A DNA stretch of 5,817 nucleotides from the NCBI GenBank assembly GCA_024400715.1, contig JAKSMH010000086.1, positions 1-5,817 on the forward strand, read 5' to 3'. This DNA is from Bacteroidales bacterium (lineage in GTDB: Bacteria > Bacteroidota > Bacteroidia > Bacteroidales > WCHB1-69). The notes beneath the pieces are model-generated. The model saw only the letters and a list, made by a program, of their open reading frames with translations, was not told the DNA's origin and did no database searches. Of the stretch, positions 1 through 5,817 are shown one piece after another. The translations under genes were made by a program, and so were the position numbers. Numbering within the stretch: the stretch's first letter is position 1; each line of letters starts with the position of its first letter.

Positions 1-2
1 CC

Positions 3-143
3 ATTCCAGTTTCGGTGTTGGTATTGTTTTTTGAGCTGAACATCCACCGAAATGTATCGTTGATTTTGATAATCAAATTTGTCGCTCTTGTAGGAGTGGT
101 CTCTCTGATTTTATCCATTTACCTTTTATACTTTGACGAATAA
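3..143 (+). CDS. C-terminal end of a membrane protein (partial), possibly PrsW-like
   Basis: Partial gene entering from the left edge. Of the six frames, only this one stays open across the first 140 bases; the other five all contain stops. It reads 46 codons and ends with tandem stops TAA TGA (141-146). The peptide is strongly hydrophobic, with two likely membrane segments (about residues 2-12 and 20-43) separated by a short polar stretch containing ELNIHRNVS, and it ends in YFDE. The pattern of a hydrophobic run, then FFELN, two residues and RNVS resembles, from memory, a transmembrane segment of some PrsW-family intramembrane metalloproteases. In those proteins it lies ahead of the catalytic EExxK region, which is absent here. 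It could therefore be a truncated PrsW relative or an unrelated membrane protein. It converges on atpG, with the terminator hairpin between them. Coding status is fairly likely; the family is uncertain. Confidence 0.55.
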   Translation: MPVSVLVLFFELNIHRNVSLILIIKFVALVGVVSLILSIYLLYFDE

Positions 144-157
144 TGACACCCATTGGT

Positions 158-197
158 TTAAAATTTAAAATAATAGTCGGGCAGTCTGCCCGACTAT
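158..197 (-). terminator. Rho-independent terminator of the atpG-ending transcript
   Basis: A perfect 11-bp inverted repeat (ATAGTCGGGCA at 173-183, TGCCCGACTAT at 187-197) encloses a 3-nt loop. Its core is GC-rich within an AT-rich gap. Read leftward, the hairpin starts 18 nt past the atpG stop and is followed by a T-rich run (TATTTTAAATTTT), as expected of an intrinsic terminator. Read rightward, the stem is preceded by an A-rich run but followed by CAAAATAGC, so it would be weaker for the convergent gene on the left, although it may still act in both directions. Confidence 0.85.
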
Positions 198-215
198 CAA
201 AATAGCATGTTCCAA

Positions 216-1094
216 CTAATTGTTCAAAGCCTCAGCACCGCTTACGATTTCAATCAATTCGTTGGTAATAGCGGATTGACGTGCGTTGTTGTACTTAATG
301 CGCAATTCTTTCAGCATTTCATTGGCATTATCCGTTGCCTTTGACATAGAAGTCATACGGGCACCGTGTTCTGACGCGATAGAATCGATGAGCATTTTGT
401 ACAATTGTAGTTTAAGGATTCGTGGAGTCAGGGTTTTGAAAAGTTCCTCTTTTGAAGGTTCGAAAATATAGTCGTTTTTCAACGTTTTTTCTCCCGTTTC
501 CATTTGAGGAACGATGGGCAAAAATTGCTCAACCACCAACTTTTGCGTGGCGGCATTGACAAACTGGTTATAGACCACGTCAATGCGGTCAATTTCCTTT
601 TTGGCGAACTTATCCATCAATGTCTCCGCAATGGCTGTCAATTCCGAAAATTCGGGATTATTGAGCAGTTGTTCATTATAAAGCATTACAGGATAAAGTT
701 TTCCAAGTTGCTCTTTTCCCTTTTTACCGAGACAGATCAATTGCAGGTTATTGGATTTCCACTGCTTTTCGTATTTCGCCTTAATCAGTTTGATGGTCTC
801 CTTAACGACCGAGGAATTAAAACCTCCGCACAAACCCTTATTGGAAGTGATGGCAATCACCACCACCCTATTGGGTTCCCGCGAGTCGCAAAGCGGCATA
901 TCGTCCACATCGCCGGCGGCATCGGAAATATTCTGCATAATCTCACTCAACTTGGTGGAATAAGGACGCAGATTGATGATGGCCTGCTGGGCACGGCGAA
1001 ATTTCGCAGCCGAAACCAGTTTCATCGCGCTGGTAACCTTCTCGGTTGATTCAATCGAGGAAATTCGGATTCGGATTTCTTTAAGATTTCCCAT
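216..1094 (-). CDS. atpG: F1Fo ATP synthase subunit gamma
   Basis: This is the central rotor shaft of the F1 sector. It sits inside the alpha3-beta3 hexamer and couples proton or sodium flow through Fo to ATP synthesis on the cytoplasmic face of the inner membrane. The product is 292 residues, close to the usual 285-300. The N-terminal helix begins MGNLKEIRIRI and continues through TEKVTSAMKLVSAAKFRRA (about 18-36). The C-terminal helix contains GARMTSMSKATDNA and ends with the family signature ITNELIEIVSGAEA (276-289). These two helices form the coiled-coil shaft. The middle Rossmann-like domain includes ITSNKGLCGGFN (about 82-93), which is typical of the family. The start ATG lies 3 nt after the atpA stop, so translational coupling is likely. 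No Shine-Dalgarno is seen. It is the last gene before the hairpin terminator. Confidence 0.97.
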   Translation of the reverse strand: MGNLKEIRIRISSIESTEKVTSAMKLVSAAKFRRAQQAIINLRPYSTKLSEIMQNISDAAGDVDDMPLCDSREPNRVVVIAITSNKGLCGGFNSSVVKETIKLIKAKYEKQWKSNNLQLICLGKKGKEQLGKLYPVMLYNEQLLNNPEFSELTAIAETLMDKFAKKEIDRIDVVYNQFVNAATQKLVVEQFLPIVPQMETGEKTLKNDYIFEPSKEELFKTLTPRILKLQLYKMLIDSIASEHGARMTSMSKATDNANEMLKELRIKYNNARQSAITNELIEIVSGAEALNN

Positions 1095-1097
1095 AGA

Positions 1098-2690
1098 TTA
1101 TTTTTCGTATTTTTTGCGGACTTCCATACAAACTTCAGTCAAAGTATTCATAATAGCGTCATCAATCTTACCACTTCGCAAAGTATCCAAGACATCTTGA
1201 CGTTGTTCGTGCATCGTTTGTATGAAATCTGTCTCGAAGTTTCTGATTCTGTTTGTCGGCACCTTTTGCAGCAAACCCTTCACACCACAGAAAATGATAG
1301 CGATTTGTTCTTCCACCTTCAATGGAGAATATTGCGGTTGCTTCAGGATTTCCACGTTTCGGGCACCCTTGTCCAACACGTTTTGCGTTGACTGGTCAAC
1401 ATCGGAACCAAATTTGGTAAAGGATTCCAATTCACGGAACTGTGCCTGGTCAAGTTTCAAAGTACCAGCGACTTTCTTCATAGACTTGATTTGGGCGTTA
1501 CCACCTACACGGGAAACGGAAATACCCACGTTGATAGCGGGGCGAACACCGGCATTGAACAAACTGGTTTCCAAGAAAATCTGACCATCCGTAATAGAAA
1601 TCACGTTGGTTGGGATATAGGCGGAAACGTCACCTGCCTGCGTTTCGATGATAGGAAGAGCCGTCAACGAACCACCACCCTTGACAATCGGTTTCAGACT
1701 TTCGGGAAGGTCGTTCATCTTAGCCGCAATTTCATCAGATTCGATAATCTTAGCCGCTCTCTCCAACAATCTTGAGTGAAGGTAGAACACGTCACCAGGA
1801 TAAGCTTCACGTCCAGGTGGACGACGGAGCAACAATGAAACTTCACGGTAAGCCACAGCCTGCTTTGACAAGTCGTCATAAATAATCAAGGCCGGACGTC
1901 CGGTATCTCTAAAATATTCGCCGATAGCTGCACCGGCAAACGGAGCGTAGAACTGCATAGCGGCGGGATCGGAAGCTGTAGCGGTAACCACCACTGTATA
2001 AGGCATCGCGCCTCTTTCCGTCAAAGTCTTGACGATAGCGGCCACGGAAGAACCCTTTTGTCCTACAGCCACATAAATACAATAGATAGGTTCGCCTTTT
2101 TCGTAAAATTCCTTTTGATTGATAATCGTATCGATGGCAATAGCTGTCTTACCCGTTTGACGGTCACCGATAATCAACTCACGCTGACCACGGCCGATAG
2201 GAATCATAGCGTCAACAGCCTTGATACCCGTCTGCAACGGTTCCTTAACCGGTTGACGAAAAATAACGCCGGGGGCCTTACGTTCGATAGGCATTTCATA
2301 AAGAGGACCTTCAATCTTGCCTTTACCGTCAATAGGTTCACCCAAGGTGTTGATAACACGACCCAGCAAGCCCTCACCGACATTGATAGAGGCAATTTTG
2401 CCCGTACGCTTACAGATATCACCTTCGTTAAGTTTTTGTGCATCTCCAAGGAGTACCACACCCACATTATCTTCTTCCAGATTCAAAACGATACCCATAA
2501 TCGTCGTGCCTTCCTGGGTTTGGAAGGAAACCAACTCACCTGAGCAAGCGTTATAGAGTCCATAGACACGTGCGATGCCGTCGCCGACAACCAACACTGT
2601 ACCCATCTCCTCCAGTTCCGACTTGGCATCGTAGTTCTGTAGTTGCTGCCGCAAAATCGCGGTTACTTCTGATGGTTTAATTTCTGACAT
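1098..2690 (-). CDS. atpA: F1Fo ATP synthase subunit alpha
   Basis: This is the non-catalytic nucleotide-binding subunit of F1, which alternates with beta in the hexamer and supplies the arginine finger to the catalytic site. The product is 530 residues, slightly longer than the 513 of E. coli and normal for Bacteroidota. An N-terminal segment that contacts subunit delta and a beta-barrel domain (about 25-95) come first. The nucleotide-binding domain follows, with Walker A GDRQTGKT (175-182), Walker B around ALIIYDD (267-273), the ATPase alpha/beta signature [10 protein letters not shown] (384-393), and the arginine finger in SRVGG (R394). A C-terminal helical bundle completes the protein. 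No key residue is missing. The ATG is preceded by A/T-rich sequence without a Shine-Dalgarno, 33 nt after the atpH stop. Q178 in the P-loop and the absence of the catalytic glutamate pattern separate it from the beta subunit. Confidence 0.98.
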   Translation of the reverse strand: MSEIKPSEVTAILRQQLQNYDAKSELEEMGTVLVVGDGIARVYGLYNACSGELVSFQTQEGTTIMGIVLNLEEDNVGVVLLGDAQKLNEGDICKRTGKIASINVGEGLLGRVINTLGEPIDGKGKIEGPLYEMPIERKAPGVIFRQPVKEPLQTGIKAVDAMIPIGRGQRELIIGDRQTGKTAIAIDTIINQKEFYEKGEPIYCIYVAVGQKGSSVAAIVKTLTERGAMPYTVVVTATASDPAAMQFYAPFAGAAIGEYFRDTGRPALIIYDDLSKQAVAYREVSLLLRRPPGREAYPGDVFYLHSRLLERAAKIIESDEIAAKMNDLPESLKPIVKGGGSLTALPIIETQAGDVSAYIPTNVISITDGQIFLETSLFNAGVRPAINVGISVSRVGGNAQIKSMKKVAGTLKLDQAQFRELESFTKFGSDVDQSTQNVLDKGARNVEILKQPQYSPLKVEEQIAIIFCGVKGLLQKVPTNRIRNFETDFIQTMHEQRQDVLDTLRSGKIDDAIMNTLTEVCMEVRKKYEK

Positions 2691-2723
2691 TGTACTGTAT
2701 TTTTGTTATTACTTTATTAGCTA

Positions 2724-3281
2724 TTAGAATGCAGCTTGGTAAACGTTGTGCGAGAATTCATCACGCAACTTGTTGATGCTCGACAAAATGCTGGCATCAA
2801 AGAGCGTATCCTCAATCTGAATTTTCAAGCCACCTATAATCTTGTCATCCAGAATCTGTTGGAGTTCGATCGTTGAATGGGTTTCTTCTTCCAACATTTT
2901 CTTTATCGCATTGGCAAGAGCCGGTGACAGCGGCTGAACTGTCGTGACAAAAGCAACCTGAATATGATTGTATTTGTTATACAAATTAACATATTCATCA
3001 CATATCGTGATTAACGCGGGTTCTCTTTTCTTCTTGATTATCAAAGAAAGAAATCCGAAAGTCGTATCACTCAGTTTATTGCCAAAAACGCCGGCAAAAA
3101 CATCATTCTTCTTATCAGGAAAAATGACAGGACTTTCAATCACCACTTTCAACTCATAATTTTCCTTCAAAACCGATTTAACCAAAGCCAAATCTTCCTT
3201 TACTTTTTCAATTTGATCCTTTTCCTTGGCAAATTCAAAAAGTGCTTTGGCATATCTGGTCGCTAATTTTGAACTATTCAT
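2724..3281 (-). CDS. atpH: F1Fo ATP synthase subunit delta (OSCP-like)
   Basis: This is part of the peripheral stalk. Its N-terminal helical domain caps the alpha3-beta3 head through the alpha N-termini, and its C-terminal part binds the b-subunit dimer. The product is 185 residues, the usual size. The N-terminus contains LATRYAKALFEFAKE (6-20), typical of the family, followed by SPVIFPDKK (50-58), corresponding to the conserved NPxI..xxK region. The C-terminus carries DKIIGGLKIQIEDTLFDASI (146-165) and then INKLRDEF, the delta/OSCP signature region. The divergent middle is normal for this fast-evolving subunit. The preceding gene is kdsD, 11 nt upstream, rather than atpF, although subunit b is its direct partner. 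The ATG is preceded by TTATATAT with no Shine-Dalgarno. I see no clear promoter in the last part of kdsD. Confidence 0.95.
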   Translation of the reverse strand: MNSSKLATRYAKALFEFAKEKDQIEKVKEDLALVKSVLKENYELKVVIESPVIFPDKKNDVFAGVFGNKLSDTTFGFLSLIIKKKREPALITICDEYVNLYNKYNHIQVAFVTTVQPLSPALANAIKKMLEEETHSTIELQQILDDKIIGGLKIQIEDTLFDASILSSINKLRDEFSHNVYQAAF

Positions 3282-3292
3282 ATATATAACTT

Positions 3293-4255
3293 TTAAAAGA
3301 TACCTTCTCTAATCAAATCATGAATATGGATGACGCCAAGGTATTCGTCTTGTTCGTTCACCACAAACAGATTCGTAATATTTTTCTGTTTCATCAAGTT
3401 TAGGGCATCCAACGCCAATGCATCGGCACGGATGGTCTTAGGATTGGGAGTCATCACATCTTTGGCGGTCAAATGGGCATAATCTGGATTTTTCTCCAAC
3501 ATACGTCGCAAATCGCCATCGGTAATAGCGCCAATCACTTTATTTTCCACGGTTACTGCCGTAACACCCAAGCACTTTCCTGATATTTCCAAGATTACGC
3601 GAGGCATAGCCGCATCGGGTGAAACCAAGGGGACATCGTTGAACTTATACAAGTCCGCCACCTTTAGGTACAGGCGTTTTCCTAAGATTCCGCCAGGATG
3701 GAATCGGGCAAAATCATTGGAAGTAAAACCACGCAATTCTATCAGGCAACTGGCGAGGGCATCGCCCAATGCCAATTGTGCGGTCGAACTGCAGGTTGGT
3801 GCCAGATTATTGGGGCAGGCCTCTTTATCCACTGAGCAATTCAGCACATAATCGGCTTCGGAAGCCAAAAACGAATTGGCATTTCCCACTAACGCAATTA
3901 ATGGGGTTCCACTTTGTTTCAGGAATGGAATCAGCACTGAGATTTCGGGCGTGTTACCACTTTTCGAAATGCATACGACCACGTCGTCATGCTGAATGAT
4001 TCCCAAATCGCCATGGATAGCATCCGCCGCGTGCATATAAATTGCAGGCGTACCCGTTGAATTCAAGGTGGCCACGATTTTTTGAGCGATGATGGCACTT
4101 TTGCCAATCCCCGTCACAATGACGCGTCCCTTGGAATTAAGGATTACTTCGAGACAGCGCACAAAATCATCGTCAATGTACTGCTGAAGGTTCAGCAGCG
4201 CATCCGACTCCATTTGGAGCACCTTTTTCGCCGTCTCTATAATTCCTCTATCCAT
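3293..4255 (-). CDS. kdsD: D-arabinose-5-phosphate isomerase (KdsD/KpsF/GutQ family)
   Basis: This cytoplasmic aldose-ketose isomerase interconverts D-ribulose 5-phosphate and D-arabinose 5-phosphate, the first step toward Kdo for lipopolysaccharide inner core. From ATG 4255 the product is 320 residues, against 328 for E. coli KdsD. The order is an SIS domain (about 33-170) and then two CBS domains (about 203-258 and 264-318). SIS motifs are TGIGKSAIIAQK with K52, AIHGDLG with H81, SKSGNTPE with E104, KEACPNNLAPT with E145, and FHPGG with H186. These align at a constant offset of 7 with E. coli K59, H88, E111, E152 and H193 as I recall them, so the active site looks intact. CBS motifs ITDGDLRR and DVMTPNPKT are typical. 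An in-frame TTG at 4261 would add two residues and abut the kamA stop; I prefer the ATG. GutQ or KpsF roles are possible, since the family does not separate them by sequence alone. Confidence 0.93.
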   Translation of the reverse strand: MDRGIIETAKKVLQMESDALLNLQQYIDDDFVRCLEVILNSKGRVIVTGIGKSAIIAQKIVATLNSTGTPAIYMHAADAIHGDLGIIQHDDVVVCISKSGNTPEISVLIPFLKQSGTPLIALVGNANSFLASEADYVLNCSVDKEACPNNLAPTCSSTAQLALGDALASCLIELRGFTSNDFARFHPGGILGKRLYLKVADLYKFNDVPLVSPDAAMPRVILEISGKCLGVTAVTVENKVIGAITDGDLRRMLEKNPDYAHLTAKDVMTPNPKTIRADALALDALNLMKQKNITNLFVVNEQDEYLGVIHIHDLIREGIF

Positions 4256-4261
4256 TATCAA

Positions 4262-5506
4262 TTACTTTCTATGTCTTTTCTTACGATCCAAGTCTTGTGG
4301 TTCCAATGCCATTTGGTTGCCAGCCAACAAGGAGGCCACACCACCAACATTATGTCTTTCCGCCTGACATTCAGGACATTGACATTCTTCGTGATATTCA
4401 CGCGGTTCCGTATAGGTGGTAATAACACCCTCGAAGTTACGCAAGATAACCTTTTTAGGACTTTGAGAGATGACGTAATTCGGCATCACAGGAGTCTTGC
4501 CGCCGCCACCAGGAGCGTCCACCACGAAAGTAGGAACAGCATAACCTGACGTATGACCGCGCAGGAATTCGATGATTTCGATACCCTTTGAAACGGGAGT
4601 ACGGAAATGTTCCAGACCCATTGACAAGTCGCATTGGTAAATGTAGTAAGGACGTACACGCATTTTCACCAAACCCTGAACCAGCTTTTTCATCACGTAA
4701 GGACAATCGTTCACGCCACGCAGCAACACGGACTGGTTGCCCAATGGGATACCGGCATTGGCCAACTTGGCGCAGGCGGCAGCTGATTCTTCCGTAAATT
4801 CATTAGGGTGATTGAAATGGGTGTTCAACCAAATCGGATGATATTTCTTCAACATATTCACCAAGTCGTCGGTAATACGCTGAGGGCAAACAACCGGCGT
4901 ACGTGAACCCAGACGGATAATTTCCACGTGAGGGATAGCACGCAAACGCTGGATAATGGATTCCAACATTTTATCGCTAACCATCAAGGCATCGCCACCT
5001 GACAAAAGCACGTCGCGAACTTGAGGAGTCTTAGCGATATAGTCAATTGCCTTTTGAATTCTTTCTGAAGGAGACTCACAGTCGTTTTGTCCGGCAAATC
5101 TACGACGGGTGCAGTGACGGCAATACATTGAGCACATATCCGTGATGAGGAAGAGCACTCTGTCGGGATAACGATGGGTTAAACCAGGAACCGGAGAGTC
5201 TTCGTCTTCGTGCAACGGATCAAGCAAATCGGCTGGCGACTGATGAGTTTCAGCAATAGTAGGGATGGCCTGACGACGAATGGGGCAATGACGATCGGTA
5301 GGATCTATCAAGCTCAAATAATACGGAGTGATAGCCATTCTAAGGGTTTTCAACGATTGGGCAACACCTTCTTCCTCTTCAGCTGAAAGATTTACGTATT
5401 TCTTCAGTTCATCGAGGGTCTCGATTCTGTTTCTTACCTGCCATTTCCAGTCGTTCCACTGTTCGTCGGTAACGTTGGGGAAAAATTCTTTTCGTCTGCT
5501 TGCCAT
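4262..5506 (-). CDS. kamA: Lysine 2,3-aminomutase (radical SAM, PLP-dependent)
   Basis: This enzyme converts L-lysine to L-beta-lysine using a 5'-deoxyadenosyl radical and PLP. It is the entry step of anaerobic lysine fermentation or, with AblB, of N-acetyl-beta-lysine synthesis. The product is 414 residues, against 416 for the Clostridium subterminale enzyme, and the numbering matches that protein closely. The radical SAM cluster motif is C125-SMY-C129-RH-C132. The PLP lysine is K337 in PGGGGKTP. Substrate-binding residues are R134, D293 (YQCDLSMG) and D330 (FVVDAPGG). Zinc-site cysteines are C268, C375, C377 and C380. All are present, so it should be active. The basic tail ending DRKKRHRK is also seen in relatives. 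Glutamate 2,3-aminomutase and EpmB are less likely because D293, D330 and the C-terminal zinc cysteines are kept. It is the first gene of the leftward run; no kamDE, kdd, kce or ablB is in the window. Confidence 0.96.
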   Translation of the reverse strand: MASRRKEFFPNVTDEQWNDWKWQVRNRIETLDELKKYVNLSAEEEEGVAQSLKTLRMAITPYYLSLIDPTDRHCPIRRQAIPTIAETHQSPADLLDPLHEDEDSPVPGLTHRYPDRVLFLITDMCSMYCRHCTRRRFAGQNDCESPSERIQKAIDYIAKTPQVRDVLLSGGDALMVSDKMLESIIQRLRAIPHVEIIRLGSRTPVVCPQRITDDLVNMLKKYHPIWLNTHFNHPNEFTEESAAACAKLANAGIPLGNQSVLLRGVNDCPYVMKKLVQGLVKMRVRPYYIYQCDLSMGLEHFRTPVSKGIEIIEFLRGHTSGYAVPTFVVDAPGGGGKTPVMPNYVISQSPKKVILRNFEGVITTYTEPREYHEECQCPECQAERHNVGGVASLLAGNQMALEPQDLDRKKRHRK

Positions 5507-5563
5507 AGTTTTGATTTTAAGCGTTTTATATTTATGTTTATTTTAGATACATTAATAAGCGTG

Positions 5564-5571
5564 CAAAGATA
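5564..5571 (-). promoter_or_regulatory. Bacteroidota-type -7 promoter element for kamA and the genes downstream
   Basis: Read leftward, this is TATCTTTG, an exact match to the Bacteroidota sigma-ABfr -7 consensus TAnnTTTG, followed by CAC in the very common TATCTTTGCAC form. It would place the transcript start near 5556, giving a leader of about 50 nt before the kamA ATG. I do not find a clear TTTG -33 element at the usual 19-21 nt distance upstream, so strength is uncertain. As no other promoter is obvious, it may drive all five leftward genes. Confidence 0.6.
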
Positions 5572-5593
5572 CAAAAATTATTTGAATTATTTG

Positions 5594-5601
5594 TATTTTT
5601 G
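5594..5601 (+). promoter_or_regulatory. Bacteroidota-type -7 promoter element for the rightward membrane protein
   Basis: The octamer TATTTTTG matches TAnnTTTG exactly on the rightward strand. Transcription would start near 5607, leaving a leader of about 24 nt before the ATG at 5631. No -33 TTTG occurs at the usual distance; a TTTG at 5581 is too close. It sits 22 bp from the opposite-facing -7 element of kamA. The AT-rich composition makes a chance match more likely than for the kamA element. Confidence 0.42.
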
Positions 5602-5630
5602 CTGTCCGAAAAAAATAAAACTCATCATCA

Positions 5631-5817
5631 ATGAACACCTCTATCAGCATTTGGGAAATCGTGATGCTTTTATGCTTCGCCTGCAGCTGGCCTGTTTCCA
5701 TCATCAAATCAATACGAACCAAGATTGTCATCGGGAAAAGCCCCCTGTTTATGATGATTATCATCATCGGCTACATTTTTGGCATCATCCACAAAATCCT
5801 CAACTACTACGATGCCG
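5631..5817 (+). CDS. Small PQ-loop/SemiSWEET-like membrane protein (partial, 3' end outside window)
   Basis: Only the first 62 codons are present; the frame is open to the window edge. The first membrane segment spans about residues 8-25 (WEIVMLLCFACSWPVSII). A short basic loop follows (KSIRTKIVIGKSP, 26-38), and then a second membrane segment (about 39-56, rich in Ile and Met). The stretch WPVSIIKSIRTKIVIGKS fits the PQ-loop pattern PQxxKxxxTKxxxGxS, with valine (V22) in place of the usual glutamine. Small three-helix proteins of this kind, about 85-95 residues long, occur in Bacteroidota and Firmicutes. Relatives such as SemiSWEETs move sugars, but the substrate here cannot be told. The start ATG lies after an A-rich leader without a Shine-Dalgarno, as is usual in this phylum. 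The gene is divergent from kamA and shares its promoter region. Coding is likely; the function is unproven. Confidence 0.75.
   Translation, partial: MNTSISIWEIVMLLCFACSWPVSIIKSIRTKIVIGKSPLFMMIIIIGYIFGIIHKILNYYDA

Noticed and set aside
504..1049. A 181-codon open frame on the rightward strand across atpG.
   Set aside because: It is antisense to a clearly real, conserved atpG. Its peptide has no recognisable domain and it has no promoter of its own, so it is a shadow of the real gene's codon use.
2058..2543. A 161-codon rightward open frame across atpA.
   Set aside because: It lies wholly inside the highly conserved atpA coding region on the opposite strand, and the composition of its product looks like an antisense artefact.
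4082..4549. A 155-codon rightward open frame spanning the kdsD-kamA junction.
   Set aside because: It is antisense to two well-supported genes with intact active-site motifs, and I recognise no domain in it.
5518..5562. Direct repeat TAAGCGT at 5518-5524 and 5556-5562 in the kamA leader, considered as a regulator site.
   Set aside because: Seven bases repeated once over 38 bp in AT-rich DNA is weak evidence. The copies lack internal symmetry and no regulator is encoded nearby.
5507..5563. Possible riboswitch (for example lysine-responsive) in the kamA leader.
   Set aside because: The predicted leader is only about 50 nt, AT-rich and without stable stems, too short for a lysine riboswitch.
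5552..5767. A 71-codon leftward open frame opposite the PQ-loop-like gene.
   Set aside because: It runs through the divergent promoter region and is antisense to a better candidate with clear membrane segments and a PQ-loop pattern. Its own peptide has no recognisable features.

Overview
The window looks like a chromosomal segment from an anaerobic member of the Bacteroidota, probably order Bacteroidales. This rests on three things: the protein sequences (ATP synthase subunits, a two-CBS arabinose-5-phosphate isomerase, a clostridial-type lysine 2,3-aminomutase); start codons preceded by A/T-rich stretches with no Shine-Dalgarno; and two matches to the Bacteroidota -7 promoter element (TAnnTTTG). 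No rRNA, tRNA, CRISPR array, insertion sequence or phage gene is visible.

Layout from left to right. Positions 1-143 hold the 3' end of a rightward hydrophobic membrane protein, possibly a PrsW-like fragment, ending in tandem stops TAA TGA. Positions 144-215 hold a strong hairpin terminator for the leftward genes. From 216 to 5506, five tightly packed leftward genes occur in transcription order: kamA (lysine 2,3-aminomutase), kdsD/kpsF (arabinose-5-phosphate isomerase), atpH, atpA and atpG (F1 delta, alpha and gamma). The gaps are 6, 11, 33 and 3 nt and no terminator is seen between the genes, so a single transcript is plausible. Positions 5507-5630 form a divergent promoter region with two back-to-back -7 elements. 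At 5631 a rightward small membrane protein of PQ-loop/SemiSWEET character begins and runs off the window.

The genes serve three functions: amino-acid (lysine) metabolism, the first committed step toward Kdo for lipopolysaccharide, and ATP synthase F1. All three leftward groups are core or energy-related. The unusual point is the gene order. In most Bacteroidota atp operons atpF (subunit b) directly precedes atpH, but here kdsD and kamA occupy that place, and neither atpF nor atpD/atpC is in the window. All five complete proteins keep their key catalytic residues, so nothing in the cluster looks decayed. I see no clear undescribed system. The best leads are the rearranged atp operon headed by kamA-kdsD, the overlapping divergent promoters, and the two partial membrane proteins at the edges.
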